This document shows positions 1 through 7,484 of a stretch of DNA of 29,657 nucleotides, piece after piece; the first letter of the stretch is position 1; the number at the start of each line of letters is the position of its first letter. Origin of the DNA: Lachnospiraceae bacterium UBA2860 (GTDB lineage Bacteria > Bacillota > Clostridia > Lachnospirales > Lachnospiraceae); assembly GCA_002350625.1 (NCBI GenBank), contig DEFE01000027.1, positions 14,238-43,894 of the forward strand. The letters are read 5' to 3'. The notes under the pieces were generated by a model. The model worked only from the letters and a program-made list of their open reading frames with translations, did not search any database and was not told the DNA's origin. The translations under genes were made by a program, and so were the position numbers.

Positions 1-10
1 TGTAGGAGGT

Positions 11-35
11 GAGGACGTGTGGCAGAAGCTGCGTG
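11..35 (+). repeat. Dispersed intergenic repeat, left copy
   Basis: This 25-nt stretch starts GAGGAC and ends GAAGCTGCGTG. It matches 22 of 25 positions of the minus-strand sequence at 29595-29619. Both copies have an AGGAGG just upstream and a GTATAAA heptamer about 10 nt downstream. Both lie outside recognised genes. The left copy sits past the terminator of the lactonase-family gene. A GTG codon at position 19 follows the AGGAGG at a good spacing, so the repeat could also be read as a translation start for a peptide beginning MAEAA. The family and origin of the element are unknown to me. Confidence 0.5.
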
Positions 36-50
36 GACAAATTTGTGTAT

Positions 51-75
51 AAAAAAAGCGCCCCCCGGGCGCTTT
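51..75 (-). terminator. Rho-independent terminator of the lactonase-family gene
   Basis: On the minus strand AAAGCGCCC pairs with GGGCGCTTT around a 3-nt loop and runs straight into a T tract of seven. The stem begins at the stop codon of the lactonase-family gene. This marks the end of the trpS / metallo-hydrolase / lactonase transcription unit. Confidence 0.85.
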
Positions 76-1229
76 CACTCATCACTGATTGACGTAGGCA
101 TGAAGTCTTTCACGATCTCCTTCGCTGCGGCTTCCGCCTCCGCCTCCGGCACATCCCGGATCACCTCCGGTGCTTTCTTAATCTTCTGGAAGATCATGCA
201 GTTCGGCGTATCCAGACGCTGCGGCTTCCCCTTCATCACGAGCACCTTCTTCTCGTAATCAATCGCGAAAGTCGTAATCGTACAGGCGCCGTTATTGACG
301 ACAGCAATATGCTTCTGATCCGGGAACAGCGCGATATCCTTCGGATACATGCCGCTGGTTGGCAGCGAGAAAAGCCTCGTCAGCATTCCCGTCTCCTCAT
401 GGATCTTGTAGCACGCGACCGAATCGTCGCCGGCCGTCGAGCAGAACAGATACTCCCCGTCATAGGAAATACGCAGCGAAGAAGCCGCATCATGCGGATC
501 CTGCTCATCCGAAAGCGTCGACACCTCCTGCTTCAGTTCAAACACCGGATACCCATTCACAACATCGTACGAATAGACGCGCACGACATTAAGAATCTCA
601 CACAGCACGTAGGCGAACTTCCCGTTCTTGCTGAAGTGAATACTCCGCGGTCCCGCCTCGCGTCCCATGCGCAGGATGTCCACCTTCTGAAGCTTATTAT
701 ATGTGTGATTAATCTTGTAGAGAACGATCTGGTCGATCCCGTTGTCGACGGCGCACAGGAACTTATTGTCCGGCGTCACGCGGACACAGCACACATGCGG
801 GCGGAAAGACCTCTCGTTGACCGCGCCGATCCCCTTGTGGAAAACGCCGTCCATAAGGGCTCCGAGGCGGCCGTCCTTATGCGTGTGCACCACCGACACC
901 TTGCCGTCGTGATAGCCGGCCACAAAAAGATACTTGCCGTCAAGATCCACAGACATGTGGCAGCCGCGCATCCCGTTGATATCGACCTCATTGATGGGCT
1001 TCAGATCCCCATCCGGCATGATCTCGTACGCGCGCACGCCCTCATCCGCGATCGAGTAGAGAAACTTCATATTTCTCGATCTCGTGATGTACGAAGAATT
1101 ATTGACCGGCACGACCTTTCTCAGGTGCAGCAGCCCCTCCTCCACATCGACGTCGTAGATGTGAATTCCCTTGCTGGTGCCGTTGGTATAAGTTCCCACA
1201 TAGGCCACATAAGCATCTTTTCCCGCCAT
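75..1229 (-). CDS. Lactonase-family seven-bladed beta-propeller protein (6-phosphogluconolactonase-like)
   Basis: This 384-residue protein has the layout of the lactonase/YbhE-type 6-phosphogluconolactonase family (PF10282). It opens with a YVGTYTNGTSKGIHIYDVD strand, and repeated strands such as HMSVDLDGKYLFVAGY, VRVTPDNKFLCAVDNG and IHFSKNGKFAYVLCE follow, each matching one propeller blade. Family members hydrolyse sugar lactones or serve unknown roles, so the substrate here is uncertain. There is no signal peptide, so it is probably cytosolic. The last 30 or so residues form an acidic, Ala/Glu-rich tail (EAEAEAAAKE) beyond the propeller, which is unusual. The start is supported by GGGAGGAG just upstream of the ATG. 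The gene lies 59 nt after the metallo-hydrolase gene on the same strand and ends in a strong terminator, so it probably closes the operon. The family is well supported; the reaction is not. Confidence 0.85.
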   Translation of the reverse strand: MAGKDAYVAYVGTYTNGTSKGIHIYDVDVEEGLLHLRKVVPVNNSSYITRSRNMKFLYSIADEGVRAYEIMPDGDLKPINEVDINGMRGCHMSVDLDGKYLFVAGYHDGKVSVVHTHKDGRLGALMDGVFHKGIGAVNERSFRPHVCCVRVTPDNKFLCAVDNGIDQIVLYKINHTYNKLQKVDILRMGREAGPRSIHFSKNGKFAYVLCEILNVVRVYSYDVVNGYPVFELKQEVSTLSDEQDPHDAASSLRISYDGEYLFCSTAGDDSVACYKIHEETGMLTRLFSLPTSGMYPKDIALFPDQKHIAVVNNGACTITTFAIDYEKKVLVMKGKPQRLDTPNCMIFQKIKKAPEVIRDVPEAEAEAAAKEIVKDFMPTSISDE

Positions 1230-1288
1230 TTTCGTTTCTCCTCCCGGAATCTAAATTCCGAAACGTAATTTACAGTTTCCGGTTTCCT

Positions 1289-2452
1289 TCAGAAATGCAG
1301 CGCGTCCCCGGGCGCGAGGACCCGGATGTCCGGCTCGTCAAAAGCAAGCAGCTCGCGACAGTGATAAGGCACTGTGATACGGAAATGGTTCCGCTCCTTC
1401 AGGCGAAGCATCTCCTTTATGTTCTGATGCACCGAGATCCGGCAGAACACCGCGTCCCCGCAGTTGAGGAGCGCCCGCGCATAGCTGGCCGGGTCCTGCT
1501 TGCCGGTCAGAATCGTGCATCCGCCGACGGACGCGACGCCGAGCGCGATCTGCCGGTTCTCATTTTTCACAAGCTGAGAATCCCTCACAAGAATCGCATC
1601 GTGCCGGTACTCGTCCGGGAAGCTCAGCCCCAGCGCGAGCGCGGCGCGGTAAGCCTCCTCGAAATGACCGATATCCCTGTTTTTCAGGTTCATGACCGCA
1701 TCCTGGAACTCCTCCCTGAGCCAGAACGCGCGGTCAAGAGAATTGCGAAACTCCTCCACGAGCGATGCGGCGAGCACAACCGTCACGCCTCTCTCGGCGA
1801 GCAGCCGCACAAGATCAAATCCGCGGCCGTGGGACGGCACGGGGAAAAGCATGGGCGCTCCTTTTTCCACGAGACTGTCAAGCAGCTTCCGAAGCGCCTC
1901 GAAATGCTCGGCGGCGTCCTCCCTCTCCGTCCCGTACGCGCAGTCTATGACCGCGACGTCGGCAGCTCTTTCCCGGATGGCGTCGCACCTGTAGGCGAGC
2001 GACTGCTCCTCGTAATCCCCGGTAAAAAGCACCGCTCTCCCGTCGAGGCGGAACTCGTACCAGACGCTGCCGATGCAGTGTCCGGCGCGCCCGTACAGAA
2101 CCGAAAAGCGCGGATCCGGATGAAGCTCTTTCATCACCTCTCCGATATCCTCCAGCGCGTAAGACGCCACCGGCAGGGGGCCGATGTGTTCAAGCGTCGC
2201 ACGGCTTGCAACGATCCTGCCGTGAAAGCCCCTCTCCGCGAGGAAGCTGATCGCACCCGTGTGATCCGTGTGGGAATGCGTGAGAAAAAGATAGTCGATC
2301 CCGGCGATCGTTTCCTCGTCAAGCAGAGGAAACGGCTCATCCGGTTTCTCCTTCATCCTGCCCGCATCCACAAGGATCCGCACCTTTTCGCCCGTGAGCA
2401 AAAAGGAATTTCTTCCGTGTTCTGAACAGCCGCCCGCGATGTAGAGTCTCAT
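1289..2452 (-). CDS. Metallo-beta-lactamase-fold hydrolase, beta-CASP-like
   Basis: This 387-residue protein carries the metal-binding motif HSHTDHTGA (H59, H61, D63, H64). Further metal-ligand regions are GHCIGSV and FTGDYEEQ. DCAYGTERED stands where beta-CASP nucleases have their conserved acidic 'ESTYG'-type motif, and PVPSHGRGFDLVRLL resembles the segment after it. A late VPYHC histidine could be the last ligand. Known proteins with this architecture are RNA/DNA-processing nucleases (CPSF/RNase J/YSH1 type), so a nucleic-acid hydrolase is my inference, not a proven role. There is no signal peptide. The start codon lies 6 nt after the trpS stop, and the weak AGG-type ribosome-binding site lies inside the trpS end, which suggests translational coupling. 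The motifs diverge from RNase J, so it is not rnj. Confidence 0.8.
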   Translation of the reverse strand: MRLYIAGGCSEHGRNSFLLTGEKVRILVDAGRMKEKPDEPFPLLDEETIAGIDYLFLTHSHTDHTGAISFLAERGFHGRIVASRATLEHIGPLPVASYALEDIGEVMKELHPDPRFSVLYGRAGHCIGSVWYEFRLDGRAVLFTGDYEEQSLAYRCDAIRERAADVAVIDCAYGTEREDAAEHFEALRKLLDSLVEKGAPMLFPVPSHGRGFDLVRLLAERGVTVVLAASLVEEFRNSLDRAFWLREEFQDAVMNLKNRDIGHFEEAYRAALALGLSFPDEYRHDAILVRDSQLVKNENRQIALGVASVGGCTILTGKQDPASYARALLNCGDAVFCRISVHQNIKEMLRLKERNHFRITVPYHCRELLAFDEPDIRVLAPGDALHF

Positions 2453-2458
2453 AAGCTT

Positions 2459-3463
2459 TTACCTGATCCTGTCCGGAAAACCGATCTTATGCTGCACCTT
2501 TCGAAGAGTTTTATTGGCGTAATACGCCGCCTTTTCGGCATTTTGTTTGATGACGCCGTCGATGTACCCCTTGTCCTTCGTGAGCTCGGCGCAGCGCGCC
2601 TGCAGAGGGCTAAGGATATCCGCTACGGTCTCGCCCACCGCCATTTTCAATTCGCCGTATCCCCTGCCGGAGAACTCGGAAACCGCTTCCTCCGCGGTTT
2701 TTCCCGTACAGGCGCAGTAAATGTCGATGAGATTGCGGATGCCGGGCTGCTCCTCCCTGTAGGCGATCGTCGCCTCGGAATCCGTGACGGCCCGCTTAAA
2801 CTTCCGGATGATGGTGTCGCGGTCATCCATGAGATAGATGCTCGCATTGGGATTCTCATCCGATTTGGACATCTTCTTCGACGGCTCCTGCAGCGACATG
2901 ATGCGCGCGCCGACCTTGCCGATATACGGCTCCGGAATCGTGAAGACATCGCCGTAGATATTGTTGAAGCGCTGCGCGATGTCGCGCGTGATCTCGAGAT
3001 GCTGCAGCTGGTCGCTGCCGACAGGCACGATATCCGACTGATAGAGAAGAATGTCCGCGGCCATCAGCACCGGATAGGCAAAGAGCCCGACGTTGATGTT
3101 GTCCGCGTGCTTCGCGCTCTTATCCTTGAACTGCGTCATCCGGTTCATCTCGCCCATGTACGTAAAGCAGTTGAGAATCCAGGCGAGCTCCGCGTGCGCG
3201 GACACATGCGACTGATAGTACAGACAGGATTTCTCCGGATCGATCCCGGCCGCGATGTAGAGGATGAGGAGCGCCCGCGCCCGTTTTCTGAGCTCGGCGG
3301 GATCCTGCCGCACCGTGATCGAATGCTCGTCCACCACGCAGTAGAAGCACTGATACTCCTCCGTCAGTTTCACCCAGTTCCTCAGCGCGCCGAGATAGTT
3401 GCCGAGCGTAAGCGAGCCCGTAGACTGCATCCCGGAAAACAGAACCTTGTTGCCGTCAATCAT
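2459..3463 (-). CDS. trpS: Tryptophan--tRNA ligase
   Basis: This cytosolic class I aminoacyl-tRNA synthetase charges tRNA-Trp with tryptophan. The 334-residue length is normal for bacterial TrpS. The protein starts with the typical KVLFSGMQSTGSLTLGNYLG block, in which TLGN (residues 19-22) takes the place of the HIGH signature. The KMSKS loop is intact at 197-201, within SKKMSKSDENP. The GSDQLQHLE segment near residue 150 and the AYPVLMAADILLY segment near 130 are also characteristic. The start is fixed by an AAGGAGGAG ribosome-binding site 8 nt upstream. No T-box leader or trp-type attenuator is visible: only 28 nt separate it from the preceding membrane-protein gene. It is followed at 6 nt by the metallo-hydrolase gene. 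Confidence 0.97.
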   Translation of the reverse strand: MIDGNKVLFSGMQSTGSLTLGNYLGALRNWVKLTEEYQCFYCVVDEHSITVRQDPAELRKRARALLILYIAAGIDPEKSCLYYQSHVSAHAELAWILNCFTYMGEMNRMTQFKDKSAKHADNINVGLFAYPVLMAADILLYQSDIVPVGSDQLQHLEITRDIAQRFNNIYGDVFTIPEPYIGKVGARIMSLQEPSKKMSKSDENPNASIYLMDDRDTIIRKFKRAVTDSEATIAYREEQPGIRNLIDIYCACTGKTAEEAVSEFSGRGYGELKMAVGETVADILSPLQARCAELTKDKGYIDGVIKQNAEKAAYYANKTLRKVQHKIGFPDRIR

Positions 3464-3491
3464 AAAACTACTCCTCCTTAGAGATTTTCAT

Positions 3492-4844
3492 TTAATAATA
3501 TCCGAACAAAAATGCCGTAAGCAGCGCCATGATCAGCACCATGCCGTTCGCGGCGAACGTCATCACTCTCTCGAAGCGGTTATCCGAGGTGTCGCCATTT
3601 CCGCAGGCGCAGATTCCCGCGAGCGGATAGATCAGCACAAAGGCTATATTCTTAAAGTTCATCGTCCCCGTATAGGGGCGCGCGAAGCATACGAGCACAT
3701 AGCCGACGAGCACGGACAGATAGCCGATGAAAAGGAAGCGCCTGTCCGCCCGCTCAAGCCTCCCGTTCGCAAAAAGCACGTAGAGGAGCATCATATGCGC
3801 CGCTATGCAGAGCACGATGCACAGGCAGAGAAGAAATGTCACAAGCTGTGTGCCGCCCTTCTCCGTCAGGCGAAATGCCTGAAAATCGATGACCGCCGTT
3901 TTAATTGTCTGCGCCGGGATATTCGGAAAAACGTCCGTAAGCCCCGTGTGCAGGGAAGAAAACATATCGCTCTTCGGCCAGGCGAGCCGCACGGCCGGCG
4001 ACGTGTCCGGCGGCAGGATCTTCGCGCCCACGCCCTCCGCATAAAAGAGCGGCAGGCGGAACCGCACGGATATGTAGAGAGGCCAGAACAGCCCCATGAT
4101 CGCCGTGATGATCCCAAAGCGCCGGAACTGCTCGCGCAGCGGCTTCTGATTTCTTCTGCCGTCATTGACGGCACTCACAAAGAGCACAAGCATCCCGGGG
4201 ATGACCGCTGCCGCCGCATAAGACGTAAGCAGCCCGAGGCCCAGATTTACCGCGGCTCTCGTCAGGACGCGCACCCGCCTCGACCGGTACCAGGACAGCG
4301 CGCTGTTCATCGCAAACGCCGAGAACATGAAGCACATGCCGCTTCCGTCCATCGCCGCCGCGAGGTGGTAAAAGGTCGGAAAGAACATCACGAAGACGAT
4401 CCCCACGACAAGCTTCCTTCCGCGCACGCCGAGCTTTTGCAGAATGCCGATCACGCAGCATTCCCCGATCATGACGTAGATCACGCCCATGGCCTGCACA
4501 CAGCTCAGCGAGACGCCCGCGGACCAGTTCAGCAGGCGGTGCAGGATCTCCATGATCAGTGAACTGACCAGATAGTAAAGCGGCGGGTTCGCGTAGCCGG
4601 TAAGGCCGGCCGGGCTGAAATCCGGCAGGCGGTGAAAGGTGAAGAAATAATGGATCACCTCGATGTGCCCGCCCCTGATGTTGCCGCCCGTAAGATCGAG
4701 CCAGGAGCCCAGATTCAGCGTACCGCCCGTGTATCCGATCCTGATGCAATAGATCAGTTTCAGAAAAAAGCCCACCATGATGACGAAACCGATCCAGAAT
4801 TCGTCCGGTATTCCCATGAATCGTTTTCCGTGAGCTCTTGTCAT
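3492..4844 (-). CDS. Multi-pass membrane protein, glycosyltransferase (GT-C / family 39-like)
   Basis: This 450-residue protein has about ten hydrophobic membrane-spanning segments. One lies near residues 16-35, several between about 110 and 240, and the last near the C-terminus (FAANGMVLIMALLTAFLFGYY). A large outer loop follows the first segment, containing GSWLDLTGGN and then GYANPPLYYLVSS. The NPPLYY motif before the second segment is typical of membrane glycosyltransferases of the PMT/ArnT-like GT-C superfamily, which use lipid-linked sugars at the outer membrane face. The catalytic acidic residue cannot be named with confidence. The start has an AGAGGAG site. It has its own likely promoter, flanked by an inverted repeat at 4859-4900. 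The sugar and acceptor are unknown; a cell-surface glycan role is inference. Confidence 0.65.
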   Translation of the reverse strand: MTRAHGKRFMGIPDEFWIGFVIMVGFFLKLIYCIRIGYTGGTLNLGSWLDLTGGNIRGGHIEVIHYFFTFHRLPDFSPAGLTGYANPPLYYLVSSLIMEILHRLLNWSAGVSLSCVQAMGVIYVMIGECCVIGILQKLGVRGRKLVVGIVFVMFFPTFYHLAAAMDGSGMCFMFSAFAMNSALSWYRSRRVRVLTRAAVNLGLGLLTSYAAAAVIPGMLVLFVSAVNDGRRNQKPLREQFRRFGIITAIMGLFWPLYISVRFRLPLFYAEGVGAKILPPDTSPAVRLAWPKSDMFSSLHTGLTDVFPNIPAQTIKTAVIDFQAFRLTEKGGTQLVTFLLCLCIVLCIAAHMMLLYVLFANGRLERADRRFLFIGYLSVLVGYVLVCFARPYTGTMNFKNIAFVLIYPLAGICACGNGDTSDNRFERVMTFAANGMVLIMALLTAFLFGYY

Positions 4845-4858
4845 GCTTCTCCTCTTCC

Positions 4859-4900
4859 AGGCGCCCTAAATGTTGATTTTAATTGTATCACAGGGCGCCT
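4859..4900. repeat. Inverted repeat flanking a promoter (possible operator or mRNA hairpin)
   Basis: Perfect 9-bp arms AGGCGCCCT (4859-4867) and AGGGCGCCT (4892-4900) are separated by 24 AT-rich bases. The loop holds the extended -10 element for the downstream membrane-protein gene. There is no T tract after the stem on either strand, so it is not a simple terminator. It could be a repressor operator. Confidence 0.6.
4882..4890 (-). promoter_or_regulatory. Probable extended -10 promoter of the membrane glycosyltransferase gene
   Basis: The minus strand reads TGATACAAT, an extended -10 element (TG-N-TACAAT). It lies 38 nt before the ATG at 4844. I see no good -35 hexamer at 16-18 bp spacing, which fits an extended -10 promoter. 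The element sits within the loop of the inverted repeat 4859-4900. Confidence 0.5.
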
Positions 4901-4952
4901 TTGTCTTCCACCTCTTCCGCCCGAAGTCCTCTGACGGCTTCTTTAGGCGGTC

Positions 4953-6224
4953 TTACGTCAAATCGTGAATAAACAGGCCGCTGCGCAGCTTCGGCTCGAA
5001 CCAGGTCGACTTCGGCGGCATGATTCTCCCCGCGTCCGCAATCGCCATCAGGTCCTCCATCGACGTCGGATACATCGCAAATGCCGCCTTTGCTCCACCG
5101 TCGACACGCCTCTTCAGCTCGCTGAGTCCCCGGATGCCCCCGACGAACGCGATGCGGCTGTCCGTCCGCGGATCCTTGATGTCAAGAAGCGCCGTGAGCA
5201 CCTTCTCCTGCAGGATCTGCACGTCGAGGCGGCTGACCGGGTCGTCCGGATCATAGGCGTCGCCGTGTGCCGTCAGGCGGTACCACGCGCCGCCCAGATA
5301 GAGCGACATGGTGTGCGGTTCCTTCGGTTTTGCGAAAGAGAGATCCTCCTCCGCATCGCCGGATGCCTCCGGAAGGCGCTCGACCGCAAAGGACTCCCCG
5401 AGCTTCTCAAGAAAGGCCTCGTCCGTCATCCCGTGAAGGTCACTGACGACGCGGTTGTAGTCCAGGATCTTAAGCGACGAAGCCGGAAAAGCCGCGGAGA
5501 GGAAATACGAGAATTCCTCCTCGCCCGTAAGATCCGCTTTTCCCCTTCTCCGCATCTCCCCTACGCGCACCGCCGACGCCGTCCGGTGATGGCCGTCGGC
5601 GATATAGAGCGCGGGAATCTTCTTAAATGCGCCGCGGAAAAACGCGACGTCTTTCGGATCCGACACCCGGTAGACAGTGTGGCGCACGCCGTCCTCGGAG
5701 GTAAAATCCGTGTCCGGTTCGCTCCGGGAAAGGATGGCGTCCATGCGGGCCTTGATCTCCTCATCGTCCCTGAAGGCGAGGAAGATGACGCCGGTATTGG
5801 CGTCGCACGCGTCGACGTGGCGGATGCGGTCCTTCTCCTTCGCGGATACCGTGAGCTCGTGCTTCTTGATCTTGCCGCTCAGGTATTCATCGACGGATGC
5901 GCAGCCGACGATGCCGACCTGGCTGTGCTCCCCCATCACCTCCCGGTAAAGATAATACGAAGCCTCCGCGTCGCGCACGAGCACGCCGCTCTCTTTCAGG
6001 CCCCTGAGATTCGCCGCAGCCTTCTCGTAGACCTCGTCGCTGTAGATATCCGTTTCGACCGGAAAATCCACTTCCGCCCGGTCCACGTGCAGGAAAGAAA
6101 GGGGATGCCCCTTCACCATTTCCCGCGCCTCCAGGCTGCTCATCACATCGTAGGGAAGTGCCGCCACCTCGGCCGCATGCTCCTTCGTCGGCCGCCACGC
6201 GCAGAACGGTCTGTAATCCGCCAT
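4953..6224 (-). CDS. DUF1015 family protein (SerC-associated)
   Basis: This 423-residue protein matches the DUF1015 family. It has an N-terminal RPFCAWRPTKEHAAEVAALPYDV segment with the conserved PYDV, a central LYIADGHHRTASA motif and a C-terminal part ending near MPPKSTWFEPKLRSGLF. The biochemical function of the family is not established. In many Clostridia it lies beside the phosphoserine-pathway genes serC and serA, which links it by context to serine synthesis. Here it follows serC, but 95 nt of palindromic sequence separates the two and no serA is present. It is predicted cytosolic. The start has an AGGAG site 6 nt upstream. The family call is firm; the role is only contextual. Confidence 0.85.
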   Translation of the reverse strand: MADYRPFCAWRPTKEHAAEVAALPYDVMSSLEAREMVKGHPLSFLHVDRAEVDFPVETDIYSDEVYEKAAANLRGLKESGVLVRDAEASYYLYREVMGEHSQVGIVGCASVDEYLSGKIKKHELTVSAKEKDRIRHVDACDANTGVIFLAFRDDEEIKARMDAILSRSEPDTDFTSEDGVRHTVYRVSDPKDVAFFRGAFKKIPALYIADGHHRTASAVRVGEMRRRGKADLTGEEEFSYFLSAAFPASSLKILDYNRVVSDLHGMTDEAFLEKLGESFAVERLPEASGDAEEDLSFAKPKEPHTMSLYLGGAWYRLTAHGDAYDPDDPVSRLDVQILQEKVLTALLDIKDPRTDSRIAFVGGIRGLSELKRRVDGGAKAAFAMYPTSMEDLMAIADAGRIMPPKSTWFEPKLRSGLFIHDLT

Positions 6225-6243
6225 AGTATCTCCTCTGATGTCG

Positions 6244-6311
6244 TCAGCGGGACGGTTCTGCTGACAGGCAATGATCGAAAATGCCGCCGGCAGGAACCGT
6301 CCCCGCCGGCA
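6244..6311. repeat. REP-like paired palindromic element
   Basis: There are two inverted half-elements. The left one is GTCAGC, then GGGACGGTTCT, then GCTGAC (6244-6266). The right one is GCCGGC, then AGGAACCGTCCCC, then GCCGGC (6287-6311). GGGACGGTTC (6250-6259) and GAACCGTCCC (6295-6304) form perfect 10-bp arms, and each core is itself bracketed by a 6-bp inverted repeat. GGGACGGTTC-type palindromes resemble repetitive extragenic elements mobilised by REP-associated tyrosine transposases; that link is from memory. The element fills the gap between serC and the DUF1015 gene. Confidence 0.7.
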
Positions 6312-6319
6312 GCGTTCCC

Positions 6320-7408
6320 TTAATGGGCAGCTGCAAAGTCCTTCATATACGCGACGAGTGCCTCGACGCCTTCCTTCGGCATGGCGTTATAGATCGACGC
6401 GCGCATGCCGCCGACGAGGCGGTGTCCCTTGAGATTCGAGAAGCCTCTCTCCGCCTGTCCCGCCACGAAAGCCTTGTCGAGCTCCTCGCTCGAAGTGCGG
6501 AAGGTGACGTTCATCATCGAGCGGTCTTCCTTCTTCACGCTCGTCTTGTAGAAGTCCTGAGAATCCAGATAGTCATACAGGATCGCGGCCTTCTCGCGGT
6601 TCTTCTTCGCGATTGCTTCAAGCCCTCCCGTCTCCTTCAGATAATCGGTGACGAGCTTCACGCAGTAGATCGGGAAGGTCGGCGGCGTATTGAGCATGGA
6701 GTTCTTCTCGACCTGCGTCTTGAAGTTCCAGATCTTTGGCGTGATCGGCATCGGATCAGTGATGAGATCCTCCCGGATGATCAAAAGCGTCACGCCCGCC
6801 GGGGCAAGATTCTTCTGGACGCCCGCGTAAATGGCGCCGAAGCGGGACACGTCGACCGGCTCCGACATGATGCTCGATGACATGTCCGCGATCAGCGGCA
6901 CATCTCCGCTGTCCGGGATATACTTCCAGGTCGTTCCGAAGATCGTGTTGTTCCAGCACACGTGCAGATAGTCCGCGTCCGGGGAGAGCGTCAGCTCTTC
7001 GGGCGTCGGGATGTGGTTGAAATTGTCCGCCTCCGAAGAGCCCGCAAGGCGCGCCTCCTTCAGATACTTCTTCGCCTCTTTATAAGCGCCGCCGGAGAAG
7101 TTGCCGCTGACGATATAATCCGCGATCCCGCTCTTCGTTCCCAGATTCATCGGAAGCGCCGCGAAAAGTCCCGTGGCGCCGCCGTGCAGGAACAAAATCT
7201 TATAGTTGTCCGGCACCTGCATCACTTCTCTGACATTTTCCACGGCGCCGCAGATGATGTCGTCGTACACCTTGGACCTGTGGCTCATCTCGAGCACGGA
7301 CATGCCCGATCCGCCGCAGTTTAAGAGCTCCTCCTGAATCCTGAGCAGCACCGGCTCGGGAAGCATGGAAGGCCCTGCCGAAAAATTGTAGATTCTCCCG
7401 TTCATCAT
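6320..7408 (-). CDS. serC: Phosphoserine aminotransferase
   Basis: This PLP-dependent enzyme transfers an amino group from glutamate to 3-phosphohydroxypyruvate, giving phosphoserine in serine biosynthesis; in many bacteria it also acts in pyridoxal-phosphate synthesis. The 362 residues match the usual length. The N-terminal YNFSAGPSMLPEPVL block is diagnostic. FLHGGATGLFAALPMNL lies near residues 73-89, and the PLP-binding lysine is K199 in YAGVQKNLAPAGVTL. The RASIYNAMP segment near the C-terminus is also typical. An AAGGAGGAGGAG site precedes the start; the second of two adjacent Met codons could also be used. The usual partner serA (phosphoglycerate dehydrogenase) is not in the window. 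The DUF1015 gene follows. Confidence 0.97.
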   Translation of the reverse strand: MMNGRIYNFSAGPSMLPEPVLLRIQEELLNCGGSGMSVLEMSHRSKVYDDIICGAVENVREVMQVPDNYKILFLHGGATGLFAALPMNLGTKSGIADYIVSGNFSGGAYKEAKKYLKEARLAGSSEADNFNHIPTPEELTLSPDADYLHVCWNNTIFGTTWKYIPDSGDVPLIADMSSSIMSEPVDVSRFGAIYAGVQKNLAPAGVTLLIIREDLITDPMPITPKIWNFKTQVEKNSMLNTPPTFPIYCVKLVTDYLKETGGLEAIAKKNREKAAILYDYLDSQDFYKTSVKKEDRSMMNVTFRTSSEELDKAFVAGQAERGFSNLKGHRLVGGMRASIYNAMPKEGVEALVAYMKDFAAAH

Positions 7409-7484
7409 AATAATCTCCTCCTCCTTAAATCAGCCTCTTCAAAAGATGAGTATAGTGCTAAAGGCCGCGCGGCGCCGTGACGCG

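Noticed and set aside
19..258. Plus-strand GTG-started frame with a good AGGAGG site, 79 codons
   Set aside because: It runs through the lactonase terminator and then antisense through that gene. Only the first few codons (MAEAA) are of interest, as part of the dispersed repeat.
3464..3491. T-box or tryptophan leader upstream of trpS
   Set aside because: Only 28 nt separate the genes and they hold the ribosome-binding site; there is no room for a T-box.
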